From contig CANRIX010000011.1 of the NCBI GenBank assembly GCA_947630765.1, forward strand, positions 1-64,000: DNA of 64,000 bases. The letters are read 5' to 3'. The notes under the pieces were generated by a model. The model ran no database searches. It worked only from the letters and a program-made list of their open reading frames with translations, and was not told the DNA's origin. The stretch comes from an uncultured Clostridia bacterium. GTDB lineage: Bacteria > Bacillota > Clostridia > Oscillospirales > CAG-382. Positions within the stretch are counted from its first letter, which is position 1; each line of letters starts with the position of its first letter. This document shows positions 50,826 through 59,702 of this stretch, one piece after another. Position numbers and translations under genes: made by a program.

Positions 50826-51398
50826 TTATTTCCGCCGTTCGTCCGCGAGCAGGGCGTAATGCCGCACGGTGCGGTACGCCCCCTTGACCCAGAGCGAGCG
50901 CACCGACGCCCCTTCGAAGCGAAAACCGTGCCGCAGGGCGAACGCTTCCGACGGGCGGTTGCCCTCGAGGATACGCAGGGCGGCGCGGTGCGCACCGAGC
51001 CTGCCGAACACCTCGTCCAGCACCGCCTCGAACGCTTCGTCCATGTACCCTTTCCCCCAGTAGTCCGGCGAAAGCACGTACCCGAGCTCGCAGGTGCCGT
51101 TGGCGAGGTCGACCGCTTCGACCCCGCAGGTGCCGACGATCTTCCCGCTTTCCCGCAGGGCGACGCCCCAGTCCGCGTGCAGCCCCTTGCGGTAGCGGCG
51201 GGACAGGTATTCGAGGTAGCCCTTCGTTTCCTGCAGATTCAGGTGGGGCGTCCAGAGCAGGTACTTCGCGACCTCTTCCCGGCTCGCGTAGGCGTTGACG
51301 TCGTAAACGTCCGCGACGCGCAGCTTCCGCAGGGTCAGCCGTTCGGTTTTCAGCTCCGGCAGGTCGCCGAAGTAGCGTCTGTATGCAGCGTCGTCCAT
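50826..51398 (-). CDS. GNAT acetyltransferase (RimJ/RimL-like)
   Basis: A 190-residue GNAT of the ribosomal-protein-acetyltransferase-like group (Acetyltransf_3). It starts LKTERLTLRKLRVADVYDVN. The core strand is GKIVGTCGVEAVDLANGTCE then LGYVLSPDYWGKGYMDEAFE (the acetyl-CoA loop WGKGYMDEA). The later part is RILEGNRPSEAFALRHGFRF. The ATG at 51398 has AAGAAGGGA upstream and suits the family start better than the longer frame. The substrate is unknown; it could be a resistance or peptide acetylase. Confidence 0.87.
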   Translation of the reverse strand: MDDAAYRRYFGDLPELKTERLTLRKLRVADVYDVNAYASREEVAKYLLWTPHLNLQETKGYLEYLSRRYRKGLHADWGVALRESGKIVGTCGVEAVDLANGTCELGYVLSPDYWGKGYMDEAFEAVLDEVFGRLGAHRAALRILEGNRPSEAFALRHGFRFEGASVRSLWVKGAYRTVRHYALLADERRK

Positions 51399-51430
51399 AT
51401 CCGTGTCCCTTCTTTCGTGGTCGTGCATAT

Positions 51431-51459
51431 AGTATATCACAAATTTTCGGATTATGCAA
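51431..51459 (-). promoter_or_regulatory. Promoter of the GNAT gene
   Basis: Minus-strand TTGCAT (51459-51454) and TATACT (51436-51431) with a 17 bp spacer. Confidence 0.7.
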
Positions 51460-51500
51460 TATCCATAGTTTTTTGAATAAGATATTGACAGATTCAGCGC

Positions 51501-51529
51501 TTGACAATTCGCGAAAACTATTGTATAAT
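51501..51529 (+). promoter_or_regulatory. Promoter of the solute-binding lipoprotein gene
   Basis: TTGACA at 51501-51506 and TATAAT at 51524-51529 with a 17 bp spacer, divergent from the GNAT promoter. Confidence 0.85.
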
Positions 51530-51586
51530 GAAGTCAGTTATGGGAATCTGTCTATTGGGATACCCGCCCATTCAGGAGGTTTGATT

Positions 51587-54490
51587 ATGCGTTTACGAAT
51601 CGTCTGTCTGTCATTGTTGCTGGCGCTTGTTCTGCCGCTGGCGCTTGCCGGATGCAGCAAGGAAACCGAGCCGGAAAACAACCCGGCGAAGGTTTTCACC
51701 CTCTACTGCATCACCGAAAAGACCACGACGCCCGAAGCGATCACACGCGTGGAGTATGAGATCAACCGCACGCTGTTCTACCGCATCGGCTCCATGCTCA
51801 AATTGGAACTGGTCACGGCGGACGAATATCAGGAGCTGATCCAGCAGAAGAAGGAAGAAGTCATGCAGTATTCTACTGCGGTCTCCTCCGGCGCGTCCGG
51901 CAATACGTCGAGCGCCACGTCCTCTGCGGCGTCCGATACGTCATCCGCGGTGAGCAGCACGTCCTCCGAAGCGTCGTCAGCGGCGTCCTCTGCGGTGTCC
52001 TCTGCGGCGAGCAGCGAAGCATCCGCCGAAACGTCCAGCGGCAGCAGCGGAAGAAAGACCCTGTCGAATACCGCCAAGCTGTCCGACCATGCCATAGAAT
52101 CCGGCTATGATGTGATGACCGGCGAAGCCATCCTCAACGACCTCAACGAAGGCATCGAGATCGAGCTGGAAACGCCCCGTCTCGACCTGTTCCTGATCAC
52201 GGACTACGATTCCTACCTCAAAATGGCGGAAGACGGCGACCTCGCCGCCCTCGATACGGTGCTCAACAACGAAGCGAAGGCGATCAAGGAATACGTCCAC
52301 ACGGCGTTCTTCAACGCCGCGAAGGTCGGCAACAAGACCTACGGCGTGCCCTGCAATACCACCATCGGCGAATACACCTACATCGTTTTCGATAAGGACG
52401 TTCTCGAAGCGAGCGGCGTCGCGCAGGAGACCCTTTACACCCTCGAGGACCTTGCGGACTACCTCGCCATCGTCAAGGAGAACAACCCCGACGTTGTCCC
52501 GCTCGCCAACGCGATCACGCCGAGCAGCATGTCGTTCATGTTCGAGGACGGCTTCCCGGCCTACGTCAACAACGCCGGATTCGTGGTTTCGACCTACGAG
52601 GACGACACCTTCAATCAATACCTCACCATGCTGACCCGCTACAGCGCCCTCGGCTACTTCCAGAACGCCTCCGGGCAGACCGGCAAGGACGAAAATGCGA
52701 AGTTCGCGGTCAAGTTCATTCCCGCCACCAAGCAGGAAATGGCCGACCTCGCGGCGAAGAACAACTACGTTTACAACCGCTATTCCGTCCCGGTCGCGAC
52801 CAGCGAAAACAGTATCGACTGCATCTACGCACTCTCCGCCTACTGCCCGACCAGCTGGCAGACGGACGCGATGGAAGTCCTGACCGAGCTGTATACCGAC
52901 ATCAACCTGCAAAACCTGTTCCTGTACGGTGTGGAGGACGAGAACTACCGCGTCGAAGGCAACCAGGTCTTCCGTCTTAACGATGAGTACATGATGAATC
53001 CCGCCTACACGGGCAACTGCTTCATCGCCTATACCGACGGCGACGCCGGCGACCCGCTGACCAAGTGGTCCGACGCTCGCGAACAGAACGTCGACGCGGT
53101 CCAGTCCAAGACCATCGGCTTCACCTACGAGCCGACCAAGTACGATTTTAAGCAAATCAAGGACGGCAAGGTCGAGGATATTACCCTCAGCGAGCCGGAT
53201 TACGAAGAGATCCTTTGGAACATCATTCAACCGCATTACGACGCCCTGCTCGACGGCACGGCGATCGAATTTGACTACCAAACCGCCTACGAGGAAGCGG
53301 ACGCGGCTGCCCGTGAATCCATTCGGACCGACCTGCTCGCGACCTACGAAAAACGCCTGCAGAACCGCTACACCAGCGGGCTTGCGGAAACCGTCGAAAC
53401 AGAGCAGGGCGAACAGATCCGCGCCGATGCGGAAGCCCTCGCCAAGGAGCAATTGGTGTCCGATTTCGACACGAACTCCCGTCGCCGCCGCCTGAAGGAA
53501 AAGCTCCAGGAGGAGAACCCGGACGCGAGCGACGACGACCTCACCGCCATGCTCGAACAATTACTCACGGAGCCGGACCGTCTGTGGGAGAATTACCGCA
53601 CAGTCGTCCGCAGCGAGGAGCAATGGGCGGACGTGATCGACGAAAACTATAACGACCTGCTCGATCAGCGCATCGAGGAGGAAACCGATAAGATTCTCGC
53701 CAGCAGCGCCTACCAGAACGATCTGAAAGCGATCCCGACGTCCGAAGCGTTCCTGGAGGATTACGAATACGGCTTGAACGTCGAAGTCGCCGACACGGTC
53801 ACCGCCAATCTGGACCAGGCGATCTCCACCCTGATCGACGAATATGCCGACAGCGTCATCGCCGAATGCGAAGAAGCGCTCCAGAAAGCGATCGACGAGT
53901 TCGTCGAAGAGTACGTCGAAGCGGCGAAGGTCTCCCTCGAAGCGGCGGTGCGCCAGCAGGTCCCAATCGACTTCCGAGCCGACAACCTCTCCGAGGAGGA
54001 GACTGAGCAGCACATCAGCGACATCTACAACCTGATCATTGATACGGAGGGCGTGATCAAGGATTTCACGACCGGCGCGAAGGACCTGTACGAACAGTAT
54101 TACGGCACACAGTATGACGACGCAACGGGTCTCGCCGAATTCAACACGAAGTTTGAAAAGCTGGAAAAATCCTACAAGGAGATCTACCTCCCGCTCTATG
54201 CGGCGATCTATAACGGCGAAAACCAGGCGCTCGTCGACATCGGCTACCTCTCGCGGGACGTTCTGACCGTGTTTAGTACGCTTACAGACGAAGAGCAGGA
54301 GGAGAGCGGCGGCACGACCTCCGAATCGACCTCGTCGGAAGCGACCTCGTCGGGCGACACCTCGGGTGATGGCGGCGAAGGCGGCGAGGAAGACCCGACG
54401 CCGGGCAACTACAACAGCTACTACGAATTTGTGTTCATTGTCAAACTCCGTGCGCCGTATTACGCCCAGTTCGGCGAACCGGGATCGTAA
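51587..54490 (+). CDS. Large solute-binding-type lipoprotein
   Basis: A 967-residue secreted lipoprotein. The lipobox is ALAGC (Cys23). A Ser/Ala/Thr-rich low-complexity linker lies at about 105-155. The middle (about 165-500) resembles an extracellular sugar-binding protein: FLITDYDSYLKMAEDGDLAA, GVPCNTTIGEYTYIVFDKDV, YTLEDLADYLAIVKENNPDV and ending DEYMMNPAYTG. The last 350 residues are long acidic helices, probably coiled coil. A second Ser/Gly linker (EESGGTTSESTSSEATSSGD) precedes a short C-terminal strand ending in APYYAQFGEPGS. AGGAGG stands before the ATG. No permease is adjacent. Confidence 0.75.
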   Translation: MRLRIVCLSLLLALVLPLALAGCSKETEPENNPAKVFTLYCITEKTTTPEAITRVEYEINRTLFYRIGSMLKLELVTADEYQELIQQKKEEVMQYSTAVSSGASGNTSSATSSAASDTSSAVSSTSSEASSAASSAVSSAASSEASAETSSGSSGRKTLSNTAKLSDHAIESGYDVMTGEAILNDLNEGIEIELETPRLDLFLITDYDSYLKMAEDGDLAALDTVLNNEAKAIKEYVHTAFFNAAKVGNKTYGVPCNTTIGEYTYIVFDKDVLEASGVAQETLYTLEDLADYLAIVKENNPDVVPLANAITPSSMSFMFEDGFPAYVNNAGFVVSTYEDDTFNQYLTMLTRYSALGYFQNASGQTGKDENAKFAVKFIPATKQEMADLAAKNNYVYNRYSVPVATSENSIDCIYALSAYCPTSWQTDAMEVLTELYTDINLQNLFLYGVEDENYRVEGNQVFRLNDEYMMNPAYTGNCFIAYTDGDAGDPLTKWSDAREQNVDAVQSKTIGFTYEPTKYDFKQIKDGKVEDITLSEPDYEEILWNIIQPHYDALLDGTAIEFDYQTAYEEADAAARESIRTDLLATYEKRLQNRYTSGLAETVETEQGEQIRADAEALAKEQLVSDFDTNSRRRRLKEKLQEENPDASDDDLTAMLEQLLTEPDRLWENYRTVVRSEEQWADVIDENYNDLLDQRIEEETDKILASSAYQNDLKAIPTSEAFLEDYEYGLNVEVADTVTANLDQAISTLIDEYADSVIAECEEALQKAIDEFVEEYVEAAKVSLEAAVRQQVPIDFRADNLSEEETEQHISDIYNLIIDTEGVIKDFTTGAKDLYEQYYGTQYDDATGLAEFNTKFEKLEKSYKEIYLPLYAAIYNGENQALVDIGYLSRDVLTVFSTLTDEEQEESGGTTSESTSSEATSSGDTSGDGGEGGEEDPTPGNYNSYYEFVFIVKLRAPYYAQFGEPGS

Positions 54491-54500
54491 AGTTATCGGG

Positions 54501-54666
54501 GGGGCAAACGCAATCGCATCGCCATCGCGGGCGACTTCGTCGCAGCGCTGTCTCGCTCTGTCTTCCCCCCCCAATTACCCCTCTTTTAAGACGTGCCGAC
54601 AGGGTCGGCACGTCAAAAACCGGCTCGGCTTGCGCCAATTCTGACGCCGCCGTCGCCGGTTTTCTT
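54501..54666 (+). repeat. Interspersed structured repeat, copy 4 (modules A-B)
   Basis: It begins GGGGCAAACGCAATCGCATC. Hairpin A is GCGAC, TTC, GTCGC (54531-54543). Hairpin B is the perfect 11-base stem GACGTGCCGAC/GTCGGCACGTC (54590-54614) with loop AGG. Then come CTCGGCTTGCGCCAATTCTG and ACGCCGCCGTCGCCGGTTTT. Module C is absent. The repeat lies 10 bases after the lipoprotein stop. Confidence 0.85.
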
Positions 54667-54737
54667 CATCTTCGCTTTACCTCCGCCGTCTGCCTGTTTG
54701 CGCTATATAAAACATTTCATCAGAATCAAATCACGGC

Positions 54738-56519
54738 TCAATCAATATAATTTTCCGCCTGCTTGGTGAACATTTCAAAATATTTCCCTTTTAATTTCAT
54801 GAGTTCATCGTGTGTTCCTATTTCCTTTATCTCCCCATTATCTACTAAAACGATTCTGTCCATTCCTCGAATGGTCGACAATCTATGTGCAACAAGAATC
54901 GTAGTGGAAAAATTACTGCTGTCAAGAATGAGCTTTGTCATTTCATACTCTGCAAGAGGGTCAAGGGCTGACGACGGTTCATCTAATAGCAACAGACCAA
55001 ATTCGCCCGTAAGCAATCTGGCGATCCCTATTTTTTGTTCCTCGCCACCGGACAGCATAATTCCGTTTTCATCAAATTCCTTTGTCAACTCGGTAGACAA
55101 ATTCGCATGATTTTTCGTCAGGACACGTTCCAATCCGGCTTTATGCAGAATCTCTCGCAATTGATCGTCATTCGCTTCATTATATAACATGATATTCTCA
55201 GCCAATGACAAAGCATAGATATTTACATTTTGAAAGGCCACGCCGATTTTCCCGCGCAAATCTGATAATTTATAATTTTTTATATCTATTCCATTGATAC
55301 GAATCAGACCGCTTGATGGATCGTAAAACCGCAAAAGGAGTTTGACCAAGGTGGATTTCCCGGCCCCATTTTCGCCAACAATGGCAATTTTCTCTCCAGA
55401 TTTTATTTCGAGATTAAGGTTATTTATGGCAAAATGAGAATTCGGATATGAAAAGGAAACATTTTGAAAAGTGACTGCATACGGACCGTCGGATAGAGGC
55501 AATTTATCGTCAATATCTGTCTCTATACTTGACTTAACATCAAAAAACCCGCGAATTCGTTTTGCGTACATCCCAAGACGATGCGCATCCTTCACATAGT
55601 AGAACATTTCATTCAAAGCGTTTTTCAGGGCTTCAACGGCAAGCATCATCGTCATATATGCGCCCACAGTGGATATATCACCGATAAAAATACCATATGC
55701 AATATTCAAGATGACAAAGGTGCGTGCAATATAGAAAGTCAAGCTTGCCGATAAGGCGGAAGGAATCATTTTCCAAGCATATTTTTTGATAATATTTATC
55801 TTTTGATTAGTCGCTTCGGTATAATCCTCTAATAAATATTGCTTCAGCTTTGTGCTTTTCAGATCTGCAGCATAATTTCTTGTATAGAAAACACGATGAT
55901 GATAGCCCAGTTTTCTATCATAGGGAACGATTTCCTCCTCCTTTTTCACATCAAAATAATTCGTAACCATATGCAGTATGTTTTCAATGACCGTCCCAAT
56001 AATCGTAACAATGACTGCAAGCGGGCTGAGTACGGCTATAATGGAAAGCATCGAAACGATCGTGATGACCGAGGACGACATATGATTTACCAAATCCTGG
56101 GCTTTTTCCGCTTGCGCCGAATAATTGCTGATCGCCCATGTATAATTGTCGTAGTACTCCGGATCATCCACATATCGATAGTCGGTTTTTATCGCCTGCT
56201 TGTAGGCGTCCGCCCTGAGCTGTGCATCAATTTTAGAAAGCATTTTATTTTCACAAAAGAAATTAAAAACGTCCTCATAAATCGGTTGAAACAGCAGAAT
56301 GAGCTGCATAACGACAACATATAAAACCACATCACGATAGGGTCTTCCGGCTTCCAGTAAACTGATCACCGTACTCGGCAAATACACGCCCACGAGCTGC
56401 GCAAAGGGTATGATGATAAGCCAAAATAACAATGAGAAAATTACGAATGTTTTTCCATACTTCAAATAAGGTTTATAAAGCCAAATGATATTTTTGGCTG
56501 TTTTCATAATATACTTCAT
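54738..56519 (-). CDS. ABC exporter, fused membrane and ATPase domains
   Basis: A 593-residue half-transporter of the multidrug/peptide export type. Six membrane segments lie in about 1-320. The ATPase domain has VGENGAGKSTLVKLL (Walker A), MLSGGEEQKIGIARLL (signature) and LLLLDEPSSALDP (Walker B/D-loop). VAHRLSTIRGMD holds the H-loop. The start is ATG 56519, six bases behind GGAG. The gene is visibly more AT-rich than its surroundings and has no partner half-transporter beside it, so it would act as a homodimer. Likely horizontally acquired; substrate unknown. Confidence 0.88.
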   Translation of the reverse strand: MKYIMKTAKNIIWLYKPYLKYGKTFVIFSLLFWLIIIPFAQLVGVYLPSTVISLLEAGRPYRDVVLYVVVMQLILLFQPIYEDVFNFFCENKMLSKIDAQLRADAYKQAIKTDYRYVDDPEYYDNYTWAISNYSAQAEKAQDLVNHMSSSVITIVSMLSIIAVLSPLAVIVTIIGTVIENILHMVTNYFDVKKEEEIVPYDRKLGYHHRVFYTRNYAADLKSTKLKQYLLEDYTEATNQKINIIKKYAWKMIPSALSASLTFYIARTFVILNIAYGIFIGDISTVGAYMTMMLAVEALKNALNEMFYYVKDAHRLGMYAKRIRGFFDVKSSIETDIDDKLPLSDGPYAVTFQNVSFSYPNSHFAINNLNLEIKSGEKIAIVGENGAGKSTLVKLLLRFYDPSSGLIRINGIDIKNYKLSDLRGKIGVAFQNVNIYALSLAENIMLYNEANDDQLREILHKAGLERVLTKNHANLSTELTKEFDENGIMLSGGEEQKIGIARLLTGEFGLLLLDEPSSALDPLAEYEMTKLILDSSNFSTTILVAHRLSTIRGMDRIVLVDNGEIKEIGTHDELMKLKGKYFEMFTKQAENYID

Positions 56520-56655
56520 AATAATCTCCATCCTACTGCTTATGCGTCAGCACGAATCGTCATGAGAGGAGCGCTGACAGCAGTTGTATACGATTGCAGA
56601 AAAGGGCAATTGCGATCAACGCTAAATTGTCCTCCGTTAGCATTCTCTTGTTGAG

Positions 56656-56833
56656 TCACTGCTCCGAACACGATGTGTTCGGAGCGTGCGGCTCATGTCC
56701 GCAGATTTGACGTCATTTGTGTGCGGGGAAGGTTCCCGCAGAGCTCGGGTGCGCATCAGAAAACGGCGTTCCTGCGGCAGGACAAAAGCCTCGCGAATCG
56801 TCCCTGCGGGGCGTTATTTTTTATATTTTTATT
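56656..56833 (+). repeat. Interspersed structured repeat, copy 5 (modules C-D)
   Basis: It begins with hairpin CTCCGAACAC, GAT, GTGTTCGGAG (56662-56684), then GTGCGGCTCATGTCCGC. Module D has GGGTGCGCATCAGAAAACGG then CGTT and ends CCTGCGGGGCGTTATTTTTT. It matches the C and D parts of copies 1-3. The stretch 56532-56959 has no gene apart from this repeat and the terminator at 56857. Confidence 0.75.
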
Positions 56834-56856
56834 TCTGCCGAAAATTTTTTGACAGT

Positions 56857-56895
56857 GGGGAGCCGCTTTCGCAAGAGAAGCGGCTCCCCGTTTTT
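56857..56895 (+). terminator. Strong hairpin terminator
   Basis: Perfect 12-base stem GGGGAGCCGCTT/AAGCGGCTCCCC and T5 on the plus strand. No plus-strand gene precedes it except the repeat, so the repeat itself may be transcribed. Confidence 0.75.
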
Positions 56896-56959
56896 ATGAA
56901 GTCCTGTCGATCCCGAAAACGGGAAATGCAAGGTTTTCAAGACAAGAAAGGAACAAATC

Positions 56960-58129
56960 TCACTTTCCGTTGCACCGTTCCACCCATTCCGCCCAGCGCG
57001 GGTCGGCCTTGATCTCCTTTTCCACGTCGTCGTAGTTCGGGTTGCCCCAGAACGGCCAGTCCCCCGGCAATGTTTGCGCGATACTGCCGCTTTCGACCGG
57101 GTCGGTCTTGAACAAAACCTGGGACACGAGCGGGGCGGTGTAGGAATGTTCCCGTCCGTCGCGAACGGCTTCGAGCGCCTTTGCGTGCAGGAGCGCCCGG
57201 TCCAAAGAGCGGAACGCGTCGTCATGGTACCCCCGCTCCCATTCCAGCCGCGACAGGTACAGGTACAGCTGAATCAGTTTCCCGTTGCAGAGACCGTAGT
57301 TCCCGTCGTCGCAAAGCATGGCGTACAGCGCAAGCACGCCCTTGACTTTTTCGATCGGCAGATCGCTTTGGTAATGCTTCAGGTCCGTAACCAACGCGTA
57401 CACCACCTGGTCGGCAAAGTGACGCGCCATTTCGAGCAGCAGTTCGCCGACATACCGCGCCTCCTCCTTCCCGTCCTCGGCGCCCGCAAGCAGGACTTCG
57501 CGGCTGTCCTTCAGGCGCGGCATTCGCTCGGCGCAGGCGACCGCCTTCGCGTTCTCCCCCACGTTCCGATAGAGCAGCACCAGCGAGGAGATCGCCTCGT
57601 TCGCGATCGAACGGTCGCACGCCGTGTTCGACAGCGTTTCAAAGATGCGGGTCGCCTCCGCCCAGTATGGATTCTTCCGATGGATGTCGTAATCGTGGCG
57701 GATATACCCTTCCTCGTCATAATACACCCATTCCTTATGCCGCCTCCAGCCGGCTTCCGAGAGCGTGGACGCCAGCGCGAGCAGCAGACGCTCGTTTTGC
57801 GGGAACTCGGCAAGCCCCTCCCGCAGGATCGCCAGGCATTCGTCCACCCAGTCGTCGTCGCCGCGACTCCCGATGTGGAAGGAATCGATCCGCTGCAGGA
57901 TCGCGTCGATTTTCCGGTCGCGGTCGTTCTGATAGCCGAACAGTTCGTCGATGGAGATGCCGAAATAGTTGGCGATGCTCGGGATCAGTTCCATATCCGG
58001 GTAACTGCCGCCCGCCTCCCAGCGGGAAACGGCCTGTGCCGTCACGCCGAGGGCGGTCGCAAGGTCCTCCTGCGTCCGTGCGCAATGCCGGCGCAGGGAT
58101 TTGATTTTTTCGCCTAAGGTCAGTTTCAT
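56960..58129 (-). CDS. XRE family regulator with TPR-like C-terminus
   Basis: A 389-residue transcription factor. The HTH_3 domain occupies residues 4-60 (LGEKIKSLRRHCARTQEDLA, TALGVTAQAVSRWEAGGSYP). It is followed by ISIDELFGYQ, typical of XRE-type proteins, and a helical repeat region from about 70 to 330 (for example LAEFPQNERLLLALASTLSE, NAKAVACAERMPRLKD). The C-terminal region could sense a peptide or ligand. Its target is unknown; the neighbouring ABC exporter is a candidate, but they are separated by 440 bases of repeat DNA. Confidence 0.88.
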   Translation of the reverse strand: MKLTLGEKIKSLRRHCARTQEDLATALGVTAQAVSRWEAGGSYPDMELIPSIANYFGISIDELFGYQNDRDRKIDAILQRIDSFHIGSRGDDDWVDECLAILREGLAEFPQNERLLLALASTLSEAGWRRHKEWVYYDEEGYIRHDYDIHRKNPYWAEATRIFETLSNTACDRSIANEAISSLVLLYRNVGENAKAVACAERMPRLKDSREVLLAGAEDGKEEARYVGELLLEMARHFADQVVYALVTDLKHYQSDLPIEKVKGVLALYAMLCDDGNYGLCNGKLIQLYLYLSRLEWERGYHDDAFRSLDRALLHAKALEAVRDGREHSYTAPLVSQVLFKTDPVESGSIAQTLPGDWPFWGNPNYDDVEKEIKADPRWAEWVERCNGK

Positions 58130-58294
58130 AGGTTTTTCCTCCGTATTCAGATTTCCACCGGTGTGCCCTTAGTATAGCATCCCGCCCCGGAAAAAACAAT
58201 TCTCAATTCGTTGTTTCATTTGCAACCGTTGGTTGCGTTTTGACAAGCAAAAAAAGCCCGCGCCCCGGAAACGGAACGCGGACCTCGTTTTTTC

Positions 58295-59665
58295 TTACGC
58301 TTCCCGGAAGAACGCCTGCGACGCACGGTACATCGCGAACACGTCCGCCTTCGCGGTCAATTCGACCGGCGAGTGCATCGAAAGCACCGGCACGCCGACG
58401 TCCACCACGTCGATGCCCAGCTTCGCGATCTCCACCGCGACGGTACCGGCGCCGCCCTGGTCGACCTTGCCGTACTCCCCGGTCTGCCACGCGACGTTCC
58501 CGTCGTCGAGCATCCGACCGACGCGGGCCATGACCTCGGCGCTCGCGTCCGAGCAGCCGCCCTTCCCACGCGAGCCGGTGTACTTGGAAACCACCACCCC
58601 GTCGCCGAGGTAGCAGGAATTCCCCGCCTCGTAAGCGTCCGCGAACGACGGGTCAAACGCCCCGCCGACGTCGGCGGACAGGCACAGCGAATTGCGGAAC
58701 GCCTCCCGCTCGTTCGCCCCGGCGTCGGCGCACAGGTCGCGCAGGAAGTCCGCAAACGCGGCGCTCCGCAAGCCGGTCACGCCCTCCGAACCGATCTCTT
58801 CCTTGTCCGCGAGGAACACGACGCAGGTGTGTGCCGGCGTCCCGACCTCCGCGAGCGCCCGCAGGGACGGATAGGCGCAGACCTTGTCGTCCTGCCCGTA
58901 TCCGGCGAGCATACTGCCGTCAAACCCGACGACCCGCGACTTCTGCGCGGGCACGGCGCACAGCTCCGCCGTCGCGAAATCCCGCTCGGAAATGCCGTAT
59001 TTCTCGTGCAGGATCGCAAGCACCCGCAGCTTGACCCCGTCCTCCTCGTCGAACGGCAGGGACCCGCAGACGAGGTTGAGCGTCTCCCCGCCGACGACCT
59101 CCGAACCCTTCTTGGCGACCTGATCCTTCGCGATGTGGGGCATCAGGTCCGTGACGTACAGCACCGGGTCGTCCCCGTCCTCGCCGACGCAGACGTCCAC
59201 CGTCCGCCCGTCCCGCAGGCAGACCACCCCGTGCAGGGCGAGCGGGAGCGCCGTCCACTGGTACTTCTTGATCCCGCCGTAGTAGTGGGTCTTGAAGTAC
59301 CCCAGTCCGCCGGACTCGTAGAGCGGCATCGGCTTGAGGTCCAGCCGCGGGGAATCGATGTGCGACGCCATGATGCGGAAGCCCTCCTCGAGCGGCTTCT
59401 GCCCGACGACGGCGAGCAGAAGGCTCTTTTCGCGGTTGACGCGGTAGACCTTCGCGCCCGGTTCGAGCTGCCCCGGTCGGTACGGGCGAAAGCCCGCCTG
59501 TTCGGCGAGCGCGACGGCGGCTTTGACCGCGTCCCGTTCGGTTTTCGCCCCGTCGAGGAAGCTGCGGTAGGCGGCGCAGAACGCCTCGATCTCCGCTTCG
59601 TCCGCGACGTTATGGGACTTCGTCGGGGTGTGAAGCAATTGCTTTGCCTGTTCTTTTTCCATCAT
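58295..59665 (-). CDS. apeB: M18 family aminopeptidase
   Basis: A 456-residue cytosolic zinc aminopeptidase. Metal-site motifs are ASHIDSPRLDLKPMPLYE (His-Asp) and LADKEEIGSEGVTG (catalytic Glu pair). HSPVELTAKADVFAMYRASQ sits at the C-terminus (metal His). LPLALHGVVCLRDG belongs to the lid domain. M18 enzymes release N-terminal acidic or hydrophobic residues from peptides. The ATG at 59665 is followed by a second one; AAGAAAC is the only weak site before it. Confidence 0.94.
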   Translation of the reverse strand: MMEKEQAKQLLHTPTKSHNVADEAEIEAFCAAYRSFLDGAKTERDAVKAAVALAEQAGFRPYRPGQLEPGAKVYRVNREKSLLLAVVGQKPLEEGFRIMASHIDSPRLDLKPMPLYESGGLGYFKTHYYGGIKKYQWTALPLALHGVVCLRDGRTVDVCVGEDGDDPVLYVTDLMPHIAKDQVAKKGSEVVGGETLNLVCGSLPFDEEDGVKLRVLAILHEKYGISERDFATAELCAVPAQKSRVVGFDGSMLAGYGQDDKVCAYPSLRALAEVGTPAHTCVVFLADKEEIGSEGVTGLRSAAFADFLRDLCADAGANEREAFRNSLCLSADVGGAFDPSFADAYEAGNSCYLGDGVVVSKYTGSRGKGGCSDASAEVMARVGRMLDDGNVAWQTGEYGKVDQGGAGTVAVEIAKLGIDVVDVGVPVLSMHSPVELTAKADVFAMYRASQAFFREA

Positions 59666-59702
59666 GTTGTTTCTCTTCCTTTCCGATTCTGACCGTATTT
59701 TT

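Noticed and set aside
54441..54638. Small Arg-rich protein on the minus strand, also seen opposite the other repeat copies
   Set aside because: It is the reverse reading of repeat modules A-B, and frames differ among copies because stems vary.
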